The notes: generated from the sequence alone by a model not told the origin. A stretch of DNA of 64,000 nt from Brachypodius melanocephalos (GCA_013398615.1 VZSR01000393.1:2280361-2344360); one strand, 5' to 3'. Shown: positions 45,800-58,259, counted from the first letter of the stretch. Made by a program: numbers and translations.

Positions 45800-46110
45800 G
45801 CTTTTGTTGTTGTTTATTTGTGAAGCTTTTCATCTTAACGAGGATGTACGGAAACAATTTCCACATGCTTCATTCACAAGATCAACTCAAGCTTTTCCTG
45901 TCTGTGCCATGATTGGATGTAGCCACTCAAAATTATTCAGCTTTGCACAAATTGTGCTTTTTACTCAGTTTTTTTTAAACGTTTATTGTACAGTAACAAT
46001 GATTTTTTTCCCCCTGCTAAATAAAGTTTGGGCTTTGCACCAGGTGGCTGGAAATGTCACACAAAAGTTTCTGCCTTTTGGCAGTGGAAAGTCCGAAGGC
46101 TTTAAGAAAA
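45800..46110. promoter_or_regulatory. AT-rich enhancer-like patch
   Basis: Repeat-free DNA with CAAATTGTGC, CATGATTGGATGTAGCC (including a CCAAT box in reverse) and AAACGTTTATTGTACAGTAA. An AATAAA occurs at 46020-46025, but no upstream reading frame or splice acceptor makes this a credible 3' UTR. Confidence 0.2.
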
Positions 46111-48725
46111 TGCACATTTTTCAGGAGGGCAGAGAGAGGTCACGATGCACTGACTAATTCAAGATTTCCTCCGCTGGTTTCCATAACAAAGAATAATTTT
46201 TTTTTCTTTATTTAGCTGCACTCAGTGGTAGGTTTTCATTTGCATCAAAGCTTTGTTCTGCTCTCGTTTGGGCTGCCTCCAGAGACCAAACAACATCACA
46301 GGCTGCTCCTGGCATGTCCTCCAAAGAAATGGGCCAAATTCTGAGCTCCGAGTTGGCTCCCACGTGTAAACCCTTGCCATAAAGATCCTGCTCAGGGTGA
46401 GAGGGGTTTGTGGCAGTCAAGAGACATTTCCATGGAGTTTTAAAGCTAAACCCAGTTGGATTTGGTGCAATCCAGATGGATGGGACAGTCAAGCCGTTTT
46501 TAAGTTGACAACAATGCCTGCTCTAAGATCTTCCATCTTGTTATTCGGAAACTGATGGGAATTTTACCTCCTTGGGTGACATCCTTCCAATACGCACAAC
46601 CCTTACCCCGGCCCGATTTCATATTCCTATTATTCCTTGTGGAATTTCAATCCTAATTACTCAGGAAATGGGTCTTCAAGCTCACGTCCGAAAACCACGG
46701 CTGGCTTTCCTGCGTGAAATCCTGGCATGGCTGCGCTGTGGAAACGAGCGGGAATTTGGCAGGCGTTGGCTTTCCAGAGGCTGTTTGCCCTTTTCCTGTC
46801 CCTGCCGAGAGCTGCCCCAGCCCAACAGGGTGATAAGGAGTTGAAAAATTGTGTTTGGCCTGGGAGATCTGCTAGGATTTGACAGCTGACTTCCCTGGAG
46901 ATACTGGTTTGGGCTGGGTGTGCTCCAGCCGGGGTCACGGGAGTTTGGGTGGGATTTTCCAAGAGATCCAGGACTCAGGCATGAGACCCAAGAGTGAGGA
47001 GATGTTTCTTGGTCCCTTTCAATGGTAAATGAGGTGACATGGCTGGGGTATGAAGGGTGTAAGAAAAAGGAGTTGCGTTAGAAGAAGATGATGGGGAAAG
47101 AAATTTGGTAGACAAAAAAAAGTGAAAAATGGGGGTTTAAATTTGACTGTGGAGGAGATGAGATATTGAGTGAGAGAAGCCAATACCAAAAAATAAAAAA
47201 ACCAAACTGAAATGACAAATCCAGAATTGGAATGAAGTTTCTGCTCCAAGGACTCAACGTGTTTTGCTGGAGAACTTTCAGTGCAAAATTCGTCAACGAA
47301 TCCCACACTGGGGACAGAGCCACGTGCTTTCCCACTCTGGAGCCGTGACCACCAGGTTATTCCCTGCTTGCTGTGACTCCTATGGAAACCCTTCCAAGCC
47401 TCTGCTGATCAATCTTGCCTTTTTTGAGGGGTTCAGCCATCCACATGGTCATTCCTCCCCAGCACCTGGGAGTCTCTTCCCAAACTGCTGCTCTTGGGTG
47501 ATCCCCGAACGTGCAATGGGAAGCGAGAAATCCCATTTTCACCTTGGAGATCTCTGTCTCATCTTCATCTCAGCGAAACCGTGGCCGAGGAACTGCTCCC
47601 TGCCCCAAACCACGTCCTTGATTAGTGATCCCTGGCTTCATTTGCATTTATCTGATGCACGGGGACATCTGTTTATCATACATTGCACGTCTGCTGAGCG
47701 ACTTTTTCCTCATCCCAAGGCCCGATTAAAGATCCCGATTAATGGAACTCGCTGGAAGGTCCCGTAAGGCAGCTCTTAAATCAATGTCATGTAAACTTTG
47801 CTGGGTTAATCCTGCACATCTGAATTCAGCTAAAACCCAACACTGCAAGGTCAGCCTGTACAAATTGATGGATTTTTATTCCTTTAACCTCAGAAGTGTT
47901 GCTGAGAGGGGAAGAGCAGCAAAAGTTGCTTCTTCCAATTGCTTCTTTTTCCTGCACAAGGAAAGGCAGATATTTTCCCTTTTCATATGTGCATATATAT
48001 AATATATTCATATATATCCATAAGACATGTATTTTTAAAAATGAGAGGTATTTAAATCAGCAAAATACTACTGCTCCTTTTCATGTTTATCTTGTTGTTC
48101 ATTTTTCTCGTGCATTGATTTGATAAGGGAGTAAGGGATTCTGGCATTATAAATCAGGAAGTTAATGAGGAATATCCCTCCTGCCTTTTAAATTTATTTA
48201 GTTCTAAAAACAATTAAATCTCTAAAGACATCCCAGAGCATTTTGTGGCTCATGAATGTTGCAAGAACAAATTAGCATGGACTTGCAGAAAAAAATGCTG
48301 CGCAATTTATGGACTTTTCTTGTCTTCCAGGGGAAGACATTTGCAGTGTCTCTGAGTCAGGAGTAACAATCTCCTATCAGAGCTCTTTAGTGCCTTTGCA
48401 CTATCATCAATACATATAAACAAAGGATAAGGGAGCTAATTCCTTGTGGATAACTTTCTGCAGGGAAATGCAGCCCGTGGAACAGCTTGTGGCAGAGGAG
48501 CAGCTTTATCAGCTCTAAACCAAGGAGCGCATTTTATTTACGGAATTCAGCACTGCAGGCATTCCTGGTTCTTTGTAGGAGTATTTTGTATTTACCACAT
48601 CCCATTACTTGGTTTTGTTGGAGCAGAAATGATGGATAATTGTAAAGACCTCCTGGAGGCACTTTGGTTCTTGGCTTGGTGTCCTGTGGTTTTATTTTCT
48701 CTCCTTGAACCTGAGAACTTCCCTG

Positions 48726-48726
<1 letters not shown>

Positions 48727-48785
<59 letters not shown>
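48727..48785. repeat. (AAT)n microsatellite, about 19 units
   Basis: An uninterrupted AAT trinucleotide array of roughly 59 bases. The perfect array is likely polymorphic in length. It produces poly-Ile and poly-Leu in overlapping frames. Confidence 0.97.
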
Positions 48786-48787
<2 letters not shown>

Positions 48788-50263
48788 TTAATTTATACTA
48801 ACTAGATCATTTCCCCTGAGCTTTATCTTTTTTTTTTTTTAAAATCTTCTCTTTTTAATCTTTCTTCTGTTGTTTTATATCAAAAGTTAAAGCCAGCAGA
48901 GATGTTTCAGGGAATTCCTCACCCCGAAAAAAGCAACGCTGCCTTTGTGCCACTTTGCTTCTCCAAAGGCAATGGACAGCAGGAATTTGGGTCTTGTTCC
49001 TTGTCTGAGTGCCAATCCCATCAGTCAGCTGCCAGCAGGACCCACCAGGGACGACAACACCCTGCTGAAATCCTACCAGCCTCTGCTTTGGAAAACACAG
49101 AAAGGTCGTGGTTTCTGAAGACAAGGATGTGTCAGCACCCTCATCTGTGCCCACATCACGTTTTGGTCTTTCCTCTACCTGGAGCTTTATCACTTCACTT
49201 TTCTCTCCTCCTGAATGTGGCTGTCCCACCTTTTCCCTTTGTTTTTTGCCGAGGTCCATGAACTTCATCAGGACCAAACGAGCAGAGCCAGGATTTTAGC
49301 TGGAGCTCCTTCTGCTGGTGGGATGATCCCTTTGCACAGAAAAATCCCCCTGCAAAGCCACACAACGTCCATCTCTCTTTTTTCACCCTTTCTCTTTGCA
49401 TGTCCTTCTTCCCAACAAAGGTATGACATTAATAAAAAGAAACATTAAATATTAAATATTAAACAAGGAATCAAGATTGTCATGTGTCCCAGCGAGAGGG
49501 ATTTGAGTTCTGTGGCTCACTCTAAAGCCAGATAAATCTTCCATGGATTTTTTTATCAGCTTCAATGATTTTGGTATCAATCCAAACACTCCTCATGGAA
49601 GTGTTGGAGTCCAGAACTGTGGAGATTCATATTCCAAGTTTCTTCCCTATTATTCCACACTCAGCTTTCTCTCTGCTTGACTTTTGTTGGATGATCAATC
49701 CTTCTCCTACCAGATACTTTTGTCAGCGGCTTCAGCTTGGGCAAGACTTGGAAAATACAAATTCCTGGCAGCCTAATTCCTTACTCTATCTGCCTAGTTA
49801 TGCTTAAGGATATGGACATTCCTGGACATCTCAGGCACCAGAGATGTCTGTGAGAAGATAAATCCACATCAGACACCACCCAGCTGCCAGCAGAGCTATA
49901 AACTTGTGATTGGGTTGATAATTTTCTGTATTAAATAGCCAAACCTCAGTCCCCCAGCTGGAGATTCCCAGCAGCAGCTCTTCCCTCCCAGTTACCTTTG
50001 GCTGTGGTTGTCCTGTGGAAATTTAATTTGTGAAGAGCCATTGTGGGATTCCACCGGGCTGCTGGATTCCCAAAACAATGTTTAATTCATAAGAGACTGA
50101 ATTTGTCAAATGTCCCAATAACTCGAGCTGTGAAATGAACTTTTCTGAAGGTGAGCTGGTAGGATCCTAATGGATGCACAGGAATAATGTTTATGCAAAA
50201 AAAGAGGGATGTTCTGCAATCAAAGACTTTTGCTTTTAGATCTGGGAATATTCCTAATCAAGG
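48786..50263. other. unique non-coding stretch
   Basis: It contains a T12 run near 48829 and a short ATTAAAT repeat at 49442-49463. No exon or RNA gene is recognised. Confidence 0.5.
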
Positions 50264-50318
50264 AATTTTTCCTTTTTTCCTTTCCCTTTCCCTTTCCCTT
50301 TCCCTTTCCCTTTCCCCT
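50264..50318. repeat. (TTTCCC)n tract, six C3 blocks
   Basis: A pure pyrimidine tract: T5CCT6CC, then TTTCCC six times, with CCC starting at 50284, 50290, 50296, 50302, 50308 and 50314. The complementary strand carries six GGG tracts with AAA loops, a canonical G-quadruplex pattern. The mirror symmetry also suits triplex (H-DNA) formation. Confidence 0.95.
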
Positions 50319-51599
50319 GCTGCACTTACTAAAATCCAAGAGTGATCATAAAAATTATTTTGCAATTTAAAAGTCCAAACTCCTCCAAACCTTTGGTATT
50401 TTAGAGAGAAATTAAAGAATAACAGAAAAACGAGGCTAAAACACTGAGTAATCTCCCAACACACCGGGAATGTTTCCAGGAGGCCACAGTTACAGTGAGG
50501 TTGGATCTGAGTGTACAAAAGGGAATCCTTGTTTTCCAGGAATAAAAGAAGATGCTGGTCCATGAGTTGACCTGGGGAAAATGGGAACATTGTCAGGAAT
50601 TAAACAGACATAAGAGGGGATTTTTGAGGGGGGATCTGAGGCTGGTGCTGGCAGGTGGACACACATCCTCCTTTCTGGGGATGCTTCCTGCTACCCACAG
50701 CAACACCTGCATCCCGTGGGGATCCCTGTTCTTGGCTTGGAGAGGTGATGCCTGGACAATGCCACCGAATCTGTGCCACCGAACCAGTCCCTGCCGTACA
50801 TCGCTCCCAACATTTCCCAAACGTTTCCACAAATGCATCAGGAATAAAAATGCTGTCCCTCTCCTCCATCCAGTGAGGAGCTGCTCCTCAGCAGCCACGT
50901 TTCTCATGGAACAGCCTCTTGCTGGAGATGGCTCCGTGCCATCCTTGACCAAGGCTGCGCTTGAACCGGGCGACCCAGAAGTGAAAGGCTCAGCGTCACG
51001 CTGCCAGCTCCCCCGACCATCTGTCCTCCTTCAGTGAGCTTCCTTCCAAATTCCCTGCACACTTCATAAACATCCCAGCCCTCCTCACCCCTCCAGCTGC
51101 CCTCTGCCTCTAGAAGAAACAGCAGTTCCAAGGAAATACCACTCATTTTTTTTTTTTAATATATATTTTTTTTCCAGGCGTGTCGAAGCCGACATCTGGG
51201 ATTTGGCAGAGCGAAAGCCTTTTTCATCCATCCTGCCTTTTAAACCTGATGCTTTAAACCAACCATCCTGAGGATGGAGAAGCCAGGGATAAACTGGTGG
51301 AGATGATGTGGTGCACGGTAGCAAACCCATCTTTGAAGACCAACAATAAAGCAAACTTCCATTTCCTTCCCATAACATGGTCATGTCACAACCCCGAGCG
51401 CTCCACCTTCCCTTTCAAGAGGCTCGAAAGTAGGACTTCAGACAAAGAAAAATAGTCTCAGGTGGGTTCACCATGGATCATTTTGACTATAATTTAAACA
51501 TTTAAATGTCAATGCTTAGTCACAGACAAGACATGATTCTTATCTATCTCCGTGTGGCTTCCAGCAGAAAAAAAAAATTGAACCCGTGCCATTTCCTGT
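50319..51599. other. unique non-coding stretch
   Basis: No gene recognised. An AT-only patch lies at 51148-51174. Opposed frames at 50552-51037 (plus) and 50593-50952 (minus) show no domain. Confidence 0.5.
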
Positions 51600-52460
51600 T
51601 GGAGAGAGCTTAAACACAGGGGTGACAAGGGCACATCTATTTTGGAGCCCTATTTTAAAAGCCTCCGAGATATCGCAGAAATCAACTGGCACAAACAGAG
51701 GACTCGGAGTTTCTTTCATGGTGGTGGCAAATTCCGTCTATCAATGAAACACATACTTAGCGAGGCGGAAGTGAGCACCAGCAATACTTCAATCAGCCCT
51801 GGCAGATGTGTACATTATTCCGTTTGATCTCCTAGGATGCTGGATTTAGATGATATAATACATTCTGGTTATCTCCCTCGAAGCTGGAGGGACGTAAGGA
51901 GATATCCACTTTCGCAAGATAAAATTAGCACCTCTTTATTTTCCATATAAACATTCCTCCCCTTTATTTTTCTTTTTTTTTTTTTTTTTTTTTTTCCCTT
52001 TTCTTTTCTCAGGAAAATGCTGATTAGAGTTACAAAGCATACCAAGGGGTATGAGTTTATTCGTATTCAACCCAAATCCTATTTATAATATCAAGGAAAT
52101 AACATTGGTATTACACAGGGCGACTTGGACAGCCGAGATGGAGGAACAGCAAGCTCCGTTCAGGGCAGGTCCCTTCAAAAGCACCGAAAGCCATGGTGGG
52201 AAAGCAAAGATTTGGCTTAAAACTGGACGATCGCACAAGAAAAATGGTCAGCCCACACCGATTCTGTTATTTTAGTGTATTTTTTGACATCATCATATTG
52301 AAACCACAAACTTAAGGTACAAAATATGGAGCTGAATTTCGGACAACGCATTTTTCTTCCGTACCCCGTGATCTCAACTCTCACGCACCTCGAATACCTA
52401 CAGATATCACCCAGATTTTCACATAAAACTCTCGCTTATGGATAAATTTGTAATTTTTGA
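51600..52460. promoter_or_regulatory. candidate conserved non-coding stretch
   Basis: Repeat-free apart from a T23 run at 51973-51995, with mixed CpG and AT words: CTCCGAGATATCGC, ACTTAGCGAGGCGGAAGTGA, ATTCCGTTTGATCTCC, TCTCCCTCGAAGC, TGCTGATTAGAGTTAC and TGGTATTACACAGGGCGAC. CpG retention in low-GC single-copy DNA is compatible with constraint. No frame with a recognisable domain is present. Confidence 0.25.
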
Positions 52461-52942
52461 GCAGCCCAGTGAAAAGTTATTTTTGTTAAGTCGGAGCATG
52501 GACCTCTTGGGCACGGGAAACGCGCTCCTGGGTAGATCTGTGAGAATAACGGATTGTTTGGTTCTCTTGCCGCTCCGAACAATTGGGGGAGAAAAATGGT
52601 TTCCGTTGGATTGAGCCTTTTGTACGGCATGGAAGGCCTTAATGGACCTTTGAACTTTTTTAAAATAAAGGAATCCACGCCATTATCTGCAACGCTTCCA
52701 TGAATGTCAAAAAAAGAAGGTGGCGACCTTCAAAAGGCTTTTGATGGGGAGAACAATTCAGAGAAATCAACACAACTTTTTTCCAAATGTTTCGGTCAAT
52801 TTGAGTCTCCGGGTTGGAATTTAGGAGGAAAAGGACGGCTGAGGTAATTTTGCTGTTGTGTTTATGAAAAATCACATCAAGGGCTTGCTGGGGTGGACTT
52901 CGTGCTGATGATTGACTGATGTCCAGATTCATGAAAACAGTC
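52461..52942. other. unique non-coding stretch
   Basis: Nothing recognisable. A weak resemblance to 52010-52460 in base composition only. Confidence 0.45.
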
Positions 52943-53010
52943 ATGGAATTACGGAATACTTATGGCTGGAAATGACCTCCCAAGGTCATTGAGTCCAACA
53001 CTTGGATCTT
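52943..53010 (-). mobile_element. CR1 LINE 3'-tail fragment
   Basis: TCATGGAATTACGGAATACT, then TATGGCTGGAAATGACCTCC, then CAAGGTCATTGAGTCCAACA is the reverse complement of a CR1 terminus of the GGTTGGACT.. type. Similarity fades after about 68 bases. Confidence 0.8.
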
Positions 53011-54619
53011 GTTTGGGAATAGGACTCTAAAATTGCTTTTAAATCTATGTTATCTCAGAGCTGGTGGTTGAGGTGAGCTCTGAGGTCCCATTCCACTCCC
53101 TCCTTGGGAAGGTTCTACTCAGCAGCACCGGCTTGGAAACCTGACATCAATTATTGGCAGAAAACATGAATAAAACACACCAAAAAAATTTCTTACGGCA
53201 TCCACAACAACTTTTCCCTCAGCAAATCCCCCTCACATTCCCGTGGCAGATATGAACTGAAGCCACAGGAGATAGGATCTGATGTGAGGCCTTATCAGGA
53301 TATGGGTTTGTGCTGCTCTCCAACGTGAAGCTTTCCAGTTTAATACACGATGACAGAGCGAGATCCTTTTACAGGGAGAAAGCCAAGGTCGTTTTCAAGC
53401 CCGAGTTTAGCAACTTCTCAAATGTCTGCTGTTGTCTGTGCCGTTAATTGGCCCCGTGGCTGCAGTTTGTGTGGGCTGCCCATTATAATGTCAATAAATC
53501 CAGGGACTGGGAGTGAAATTCGATGCAGAAATGGGCTGAGGGGCTTGTTCTGAGAGATTTGCCCTGTGGACTGGTCATGGGATTGGGGTGGACAACGTGG
53601 AATAACCTCACACAGGGTAGAAGTGAAGATTTCTGGAGAAAAAATCAAAGCAGCAGCTTTTCTGAATGGGATGTCATCAAAAAATGGCCATTTAATGGTA
53701 TCAGCTTTTCCATGGAGAGAAAGCAGCCGGATAAAGTGATTTTTCCTCACTCACCTTCATATTCCTGAGTCATTGAGGGCTCCAGTGTTTCCCTGTGTGG
53801 AACAGGAGCTGATTTTCCTGCTGGCATAAAATTTCAGTGGGCAGATCCCATTTTGGTGGTGGTGGTCTCAGCATGCAGAGATGCTGGCATGGGGAGCAGA
53901 GAGGGAGAAGAAAAGGAATAAATCTGATGGGGAGAAAATATCGTGTCAGTGAGGGGGGTGATGCCCTGCTGAGAGCAGAAGGGTTGGGCCTTGTCTCACT
54001 CATCAATGACATTTCACTTTTGAATCCAACCAGCAAAAATACCCCAAACCCAGCAAAACCCAGCCCCAAATTTTGCATCATCCCTACTCATCCCTGAAAA
54101 AAAAAAATGAATGCTCTGAAATGGAATTAATTTCTCTGGAAATGTCAATTAATAGCAGAGACCCCAAGCTCTGGGAGAAGCTGGGAGGTGGCAGAGGGTG
54201 ATGTCAAGCACAGGGACACCTCTTCATGCCACCACTGGATATTTATCACGGAGAGCCCACCACGAGTTTCTCTTTCCACTCACACCCACAGCAATAGTTC
54301 GTCTTCAGTTGTCCAAATTTTTTCATTTGCGTCTAAAAATTGCATTTTCTGAAGGAGCGCGCTGGGTAGGAGAAAATGATTATGAAATGCCTGAAAAGAG
54401 AAGAAATCAAAACTGCTCTTCAGGTCAAGATCTTGTAAAATCTGCAGAATATCCCCCCAGAATTCAAAGCAACAATAAGAGAAATTTGGTGTCTTTATGT
54501 GAGTATTTTTTAAAGTTTTCGGCCTTTGCATCCCCCCCGAGAGCTCGGATTTCCTGGGGATCACGGAGCCCTCCCAGCCCAGATCCACAATTAGCTGCAG
54601 AAGCCCAGTTTTGGGGGTT
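53011..54619. other. unique non-coding stretch
   Basis: No exon recognised. A short repeat-free patch at 53420-53500 (GTGCCGTTAATTGGCCCCGT, CATTATAATGTCAATAAATC) looks motif-rich. Nothing else stands out. Confidence 0.45.
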
Positions 54620-54960
54620 TCCTCATTAACCTGTCATGTCAAACGCTGGATGATAAGACGGTGAAAATCGAGGGGGGAGGAGTGGCGGTGGAGGGGTAAA
54701 AGTTCATTTTGCCGGGCAAACAAACAGCGAGTCACTTGATTTTACTAATTATCCTCCCCTGTGCCTCTCGCAGCCATTATTTTTCTCCCCCCGCAATCAG
54801 CGTAAGAAGTGACAAGATAAGATAGGAGCTGGTATTTTCTAAACTATCCCCGGCTCAGGGCATAGCCAGATAATATGAGGGTTCATTTGAAAGAGCCCGC
54901 GGAAGATTAATTGATTTTCTTCATGTCGGAGCCATCCCTCATTAGAAAAATAACTCCTGG
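54620..54960. promoter_or_regulatory. GATA-rich candidate enhancer
   Basis: Five GATA cores fall in about 220 bp: 54652-54655, 54750-54753 (reverse), the adjacent pair 54816-54819 and 54821-54824 in AGATAAGATAGG, and 54869-54872. ACTAATTATCC (54745-54754) overlaps a homeodomain core with a GATA site. GATTAATTGATTTTC follows near 54905. The stretch is repeat-free. Of all the non-repeat stretches it has the densest cluster of one motif type. Function is inferred. Confidence 0.35.
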
Positions 54961-55406
54961 GATTGTTGGGAATGGGTGTCAGGGCATTCTGGAATGCCCC
55001 TCTCCAGGCAGTGTCCTAGGAACAGCTCTCGAGGTGAGGAAGGGTGATTTATTTGCAATAAAGGGCGAATTATTTATAATAATGGGGAATTATAAATGCG
55101 TTGCTATAAATTTTGTGTCTGATTCACGGCTCGAGGACATCAGCGGGTGGGCAAGGGTTGGCTCACATGGTTTATAGATTTTAGTGATATATTAAATTAT
55201 GAACTAACACCTGTGCACCTCTCAGTCCTGTGATTTCCCAAATTTAATGGTTGGGCATAGGATTGACTGGCCAAAAAACCCTTGAATTTTTTTCCATGCT
55301 GATTATCTCAACCATATTCATGTCCTCCCTCTTTTTGAGGTCAAAGAGAATTTTCTTCCATGCAAAACCCTCAAACCCTGTGACAGATGTCCAGTAAGAA
55401 ATCAGT
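54961..55406. other. unique DNA up to the assembly gap
   Basis: AT-rich single-copy DNA (TTTATAATAATGGGG, AAATTATGAACTAACACC). No gene recognised. Confidence 0.5.
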
Positions 55407-55506
55407 NNNNNNNNNNNNNNNNNNNNNNNNNNNNNNNNNNNNNNNNNNNNNNNNNNNNNNNNNNNNNNNNNNNNNNNNNNNNNNNNNNNNNNNNNNNNNN
55501 NNNNNN
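55407..55506. other. assembly gap of 100 N
   Basis: Exactly 100 undetermined bases, the usual placeholder for a gap of unknown size. The right flank is CpG-rich. Frames that read through it are meaningless. Confidence 0.99.
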
Positions 55507-55886
55507 AGACTGGAAAGAGTAGAAAGGATTGGAAACAGCAAATTTGTCAATGTTTTTCCTCGCTGCCGAGTCGCTGCTGCTTTAGATTAGCCCTGTCCCC
55601 TGCAATTTGACAGTAGCGCCGTGAACCTGCAGCGCGGGGATCCCGGGGAAGGATAGGGGAGAAAGGAGGAGGAATTCAGGGAATGTTTTCCCTGGGAGCG
55701 AGCAGGGAAGAGCAGCCGCTGGGACCGGGGCTGCGGTGACAGCGTTTAACACTTCCCAGAGCCGGGGACCCCGCCGCTGGAATGGCATTGCCCACCCTGA
55801 AAGTGAGAAGGTAAAGTTTATTTTTTCTGCTTTTTTTCCTCCCCTTTCTCTCATATACAGAAGGGATCAAGACCACCAAGAGCGGC

Positions 55887-55945
55887 CCTCTTTTTTTTTT
55901 TTTTTTCTTCCTTTTTTTTTCTCTTTTTTTTCTTTTTTTTTTTCC
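55887..55945. repeat. T-rich pyrimidine tract
   Basis: T runs of 8-18 are separated by C, CTTCC and CTC over about 59 bases. Confidence 0.92.
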
Positions 55946-56656
55946 ACGATGATGTACAATTTGCATTTGTTAATAATAAAAAAAAAAAGGTCATCCACTT
56001 AGATTTGATTTTTTTCCCCTTTTTTAAACAGGAAACGGGTTTCAGATGTTCCGAAGTTCAAAAGTAAGGCTGCTAATCTCTCTCCCAATTTACCATGCAT
56101 TGACAACCGTCAAATCTTTTCTGGCTTGAGAGCTGAGGAGTTGCTTACTATTCTTATTTTTACGTCGTGCAAACCCCTCGCTCCTGGGATTTGCTCCCTA
56201 ATTCCAAAGAAAACTGCCTTGGGAAGAGCAATCCAGCGTTCACCCCACGGCGGCTCAGGAGCTGTTTGGGATGAGCTCTCCAAGGAGGGCGTTTGAAGGA
56301 AGGGTTGGCGGGGTTTGCACCAGGAGTTTGGGGTTGGATGAGCACGGAAAATGAAACTTTTCACTTCCCAGTGCCTCGGGATAAATCTCCACTTCCAGGT
56401 TTCCTTAGATAAAATAAAATAATCAGCGCTTCCAGGTTCCCTCGCCGCTGTCAGCACCACGCACTTGGAATTCAAATAATCACCGGTTCTCTTTCCTTCG
56501 TTTAACCTCCGTAGGAAACCTGATAATATTCCACTGATATTCCTCTCTGGGCACTGCAGGTGATGTCTGAGACTCTGGGAAAGGAGGATTCTGCCTTGCC
56601 CAGGATTTCTGTGTGGGTTTGGCACTGGGGCAGCCGCGATGTGGGTTTTTCCCAAC

Positions 56657-56722
56657 GGTTATTCCCATTTCTCACACGGATGTTGTCCCAATTTCTGCTG
56701 CGCTCGTTATTCCCGTTTCTCA
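56657..56722. repeat. about 24-bp degenerate tandem repeat, 2.7 units
   Basis: GGTTATTCCCATTTCTCA, TGTTGTCCCAATTTCTGC and CGTTATTCCCGTTTCTCA begin successive units about 24 bp apart. Their minus-strand translation shows a repeated Arg-Asn-Gly/Trp-Asp-Asn pattern. Confidence 0.7.
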
Positions 56723-58259
56723 TCTCAAATATGCACCAGATTTTTGTGTCTTTTAAAAAGCCCAAACCCAGTTCATGATGTTCAACGAGCATGAGGATAA
56801 AATTAAATTAGTGAAGTGCTTCATTAAAAAAGTAATAAAATTGACATCTAAATTCTTTCAGTTAATTTTCTTCTCTTGCAGATAAATCCTGTGGACTCCG
56901 GTGCAGATTTATCTGGAAAAAAATGCTGAAGGATCGTTCTAATATTTCATTAAAATCTATTATTTTGAGAATATTGCTGGACTACGCATTTATAATTTTA
57001 ATAACATTTAACTGGGATGTGGGAAACTCGTGTAGATCCGAGTGTTAAAGGAGAAGGTTTTGCTATTCCTGCAAAGGCAAACTGAGCCCCAGAAAAATAT
57101 TTTTCCTTCTGAATTAAAACAACAACTTTCTCAGTTATTTTGTACCCCCAAATAAATGACAGCTTTTCTTTCTAAGCCTTCCAGAAGCAAAATTTGGCTT
57201 CTGACCTGGGATGCAAAGGCAGCGCTAATCCAGCGTTAAAAATCGATGCTAAACTTACACAGAACTAAAAATAAATTGAAAGAAATTTGTTTTATTTTTT
57301 GCTTTTTAGCAGCCTTAGTGTATGCCCTGCCTCAGTTCTGTGAAAAGCTTTGCACTGAAAATACAGTTGGATGTTATAAAGATAAAACTAAAAAAATTAA
57401 AAAATGCTTTTTGGTGGCATAAATGGCATTTGTTTTTTGTGTGATGATAATTTGGGTTCTTAAAAAAAAAGGTGAAAAATAAAACTATAAAATATGTTTA
57501 ACCCCCATTTTAGGTTAAATATTGGCTGCTTTGCATCAAGAAAAGTGCACCACAAGCACGAGACTGACACCCAGTCTATGAGCAAAAAGACCCTCATTTA
57601 ATCTAAAATATGGATTTTGGGAATTTCATTAATTCTGTCAGTAAATTACCTGGTTCTTTTTAAAACAAAAAAATCCCCAGATTCTGCCAGCGAGTTCCAG
57701 ATAAAAAAAAGACACCCCCTTGTTCTGGGCACATCCCCTGTAACAAACGGGTGAGTTTGCTGATGACCACAAATATATTGGAAAAAAACCCGTGTAAACC
57801 AAAGGAGGGGATATTTTCCAAGAGAAACACCTGGAAGGTGTAAATCAAAACTCCTGTAAACACGTCAGGGGGAACATACGACAGGCACAGGGCTGGCCGC
57901 GCATCCAGCCCACAGAGCTTTGGAAATCCGCATGGATAAATCGGAGATCGACCTCGGGCTAATGAACAGCTCTTGTACGAAAAGGGGAGATCCTCTGCCC
58001 CTGCAGAGACAGCAAAAAGATGGATTTGGTACCTTTGGAGGAATCCAGGAGGTCATTCGCAATAATGGGATTTAAAAAAAAAACAACAAAACAACTGCTC
58101 GAAGAAATTTTGGAAGTCAAGCTCATGTGGCTGTGTGATTTGTTCAAATCAGCAGTGAAATTAATAACTTTAATAATTTGTTTATGTTCTTAAAAATGTT
58201 TTCCAAGTATTTATTTCCCCAAATTAAGCTTCCTAATTGTTGATGAAATGTAAAGATCT

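Larger units (their letters stand above)
43577..48726. other. unique non-coding stretch
   Basis: About 5.1 kb without a recognisable exon. It contains a perfect 15-bp duplication (43685-43714), T runs at 45729-45760, an AT-rich (TA)n-like patch at 47988-48018 and two enhancer-like patches (44930-45215 and 45800-46110). Confidence 0.45.
55507..58259. other. unique non-coding stretch right of the gap
   Basis: It starts with a CpG-rich patch (55560-55790: CCGAGTCGCTGCTGC, CAGTAGCGCCGTG, CTGCAGCGCGGGGATCCCGG). A long T/C tract (55887-55945) follows. A minus-strand frame at 56110-56655 (181 codons) has no recognisable domain and partly overlaps a short tandem repeat. The rest (56.8-58.25 kb) is AT-rich without features. 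Confidence 0.45.

Noticed and set aside
43686..46025. AATAAA words as gene 3' ends
   Set aside because: No upstream exon or frame with a domain. AATAAA is expected by chance at this AT content and also occurs inside the duplicated 15-mer region.
48534..48805. Poly-Ile and poly-Leu membrane-like segments
   Set aside because: Both are translations of the (AAT)n microsatellite.
55387..55590. Plus-strand frame reading across the N run
   Set aside because: Half of it consists of undetermined bases, so it carries no information.
56110..56655. 181-codon minus-strand frame
   Set aside because: No recognisable domain, overlaps a degenerate tandem repeat, and an alternative frame is open on the same strand.
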